Below, in pieces: positions 63,637 to 64,000 of a stretch of 64,000 nucleotides of DNA. The position numbers were made by a program, and so were the translations under genes. The stretch is from positions 10,573,601 to 10,637,600 of the forward strand of contig JARUPZ010000009.1 of the NCBI GenBank assembly GCA_031213475.1, read 5' to 3'. This DNA is from Nereocystis luetkeana. Taxonomy: Eukaryota; Sar; Phaeophyceae; Laminariales; Laminariaceae. Numbering within the stretch: the stretch's first letter is position 1; every line of letters starts with the position of its first letter. Under the pieces are notes generated by a model. It saw nothing but the letters and a program-made list of their open reading frames with translations. It made no database searches and was not told the DNA's origin.

Positions 63637-63785
63637 CAGCTCATGCAAAGGGTTGGCTCTATCACGAAACGGGACCGTTAACAACTCGAGGCCAGGTCTG
63701 CCATCAATCAGGCGAGAGTAGAAAGAGGACCAGGCATCAGGTATTCAGCCGGAACAAGAAGTGATGCAAAATAATTCCACCCGCT
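63637..63785 (+). repeat. repeat R downstream of the LTR element
   Basis: CAGCTCATG, GGTTGGCTCTATC, ACAACTCGAGGC, AGTAGAAAG, ATCAGGTA and AGAAGTGATG occur in the same order as at 52768-52942. Confidence 0.65.
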
Positions 63786-64000
63786 CCTTTCCAAAGCAAT
63801 CTGGGACCGACCCCATGAAAAAAAAACCGTCTAAAAAAAAACAAATCAGCCAGAAATAATGGGTCAGGCTCCGATGTCCCGAGCGAGAATCCCGGCCACA
63901 TCCGTGGAAGATTCAGCCTCGATGGTTTGGCGTTATCAAGTGCCCTGCGCGGCGAGGAATCGGCGGCGGCGGCCAGTAGGTAGGTAGGTGCTGTGTGTTG
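63786..64000. other. no feature seen
   Basis: Sequence after repeat R; nothing recognised. Confidence 0.5.

Overview
This is a window of nuclear eukaryotic DNA dominated by transposable elements. GT-AG introns, a multi-exon processive family-2 glycosyltransferase (cellulose-synthase-like), GC-rich exons in repeat-rich introns, and amino-acid homopolymers suggest a stramenopile alga, most likely a brown alga. The taxonomic call is inference; the gene structure and repeats are read directly from the sequence.

Layout. 1-27 kb: no confident complete gene, one candidate exon (2232-2660), and a dense mosaic of short elements: tRNA-derived SINEs, a ~105-bp TA-target MITE family (family A), a ~90-bp hairpin MITE family flanked by TTAA (family B), 3' ends of a LINE-like element ending in poly(C) (family C), a ~180-bp satellite at 6.3-8.5 kb, and a long inverted repeat at 12.5-13.3 kb. 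27.4-45.7 kb: a plus-strand cellulose-synthase-like gene. Nine exons join in phase and give about 1,399 residues: a ~940-residue low-complexity N-terminal region, a two-helix membrane segment, a GT2 core with D, DxD, SED and QQYRW motifs, and C-terminal membrane segments. The 3' end was not found. Its introns hold the same elements as the intergenic DNA. 45.7-53.2 kb: minisatellites, simple repeats and element fragments. 53.25-63.5 kb: an old, degenerate LTR retrotransposon with Ty3/Gypsy domain order (gag, protease-like, RT, RNase H, integrase), about 0.5-kb LTRs, a candidate PBS and PPT, and a family A MITE inside its RT region.

The most unusual signal is a 9-mer, TACCAGGTA or its complement TACCTGGTA. 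I found 29 exact copies by hand, against about 0.5 expected by chance. In at least five repeat copies it sits where related copies have a plain TA, so the extra sequence is CC(A/T)GG plus a duplicated TA. This is the pattern expected of an excision footprint or micro-insertion from an unidentified TA-targeting transposase. Other notable signals are MITE dimers sharing one TA, a MITE-derived tandem array inside an intron, small duplications of splice junctions in the synthase gene, and sense-oriented poly(C) LINE tails just upstream of several of its splice acceptors.
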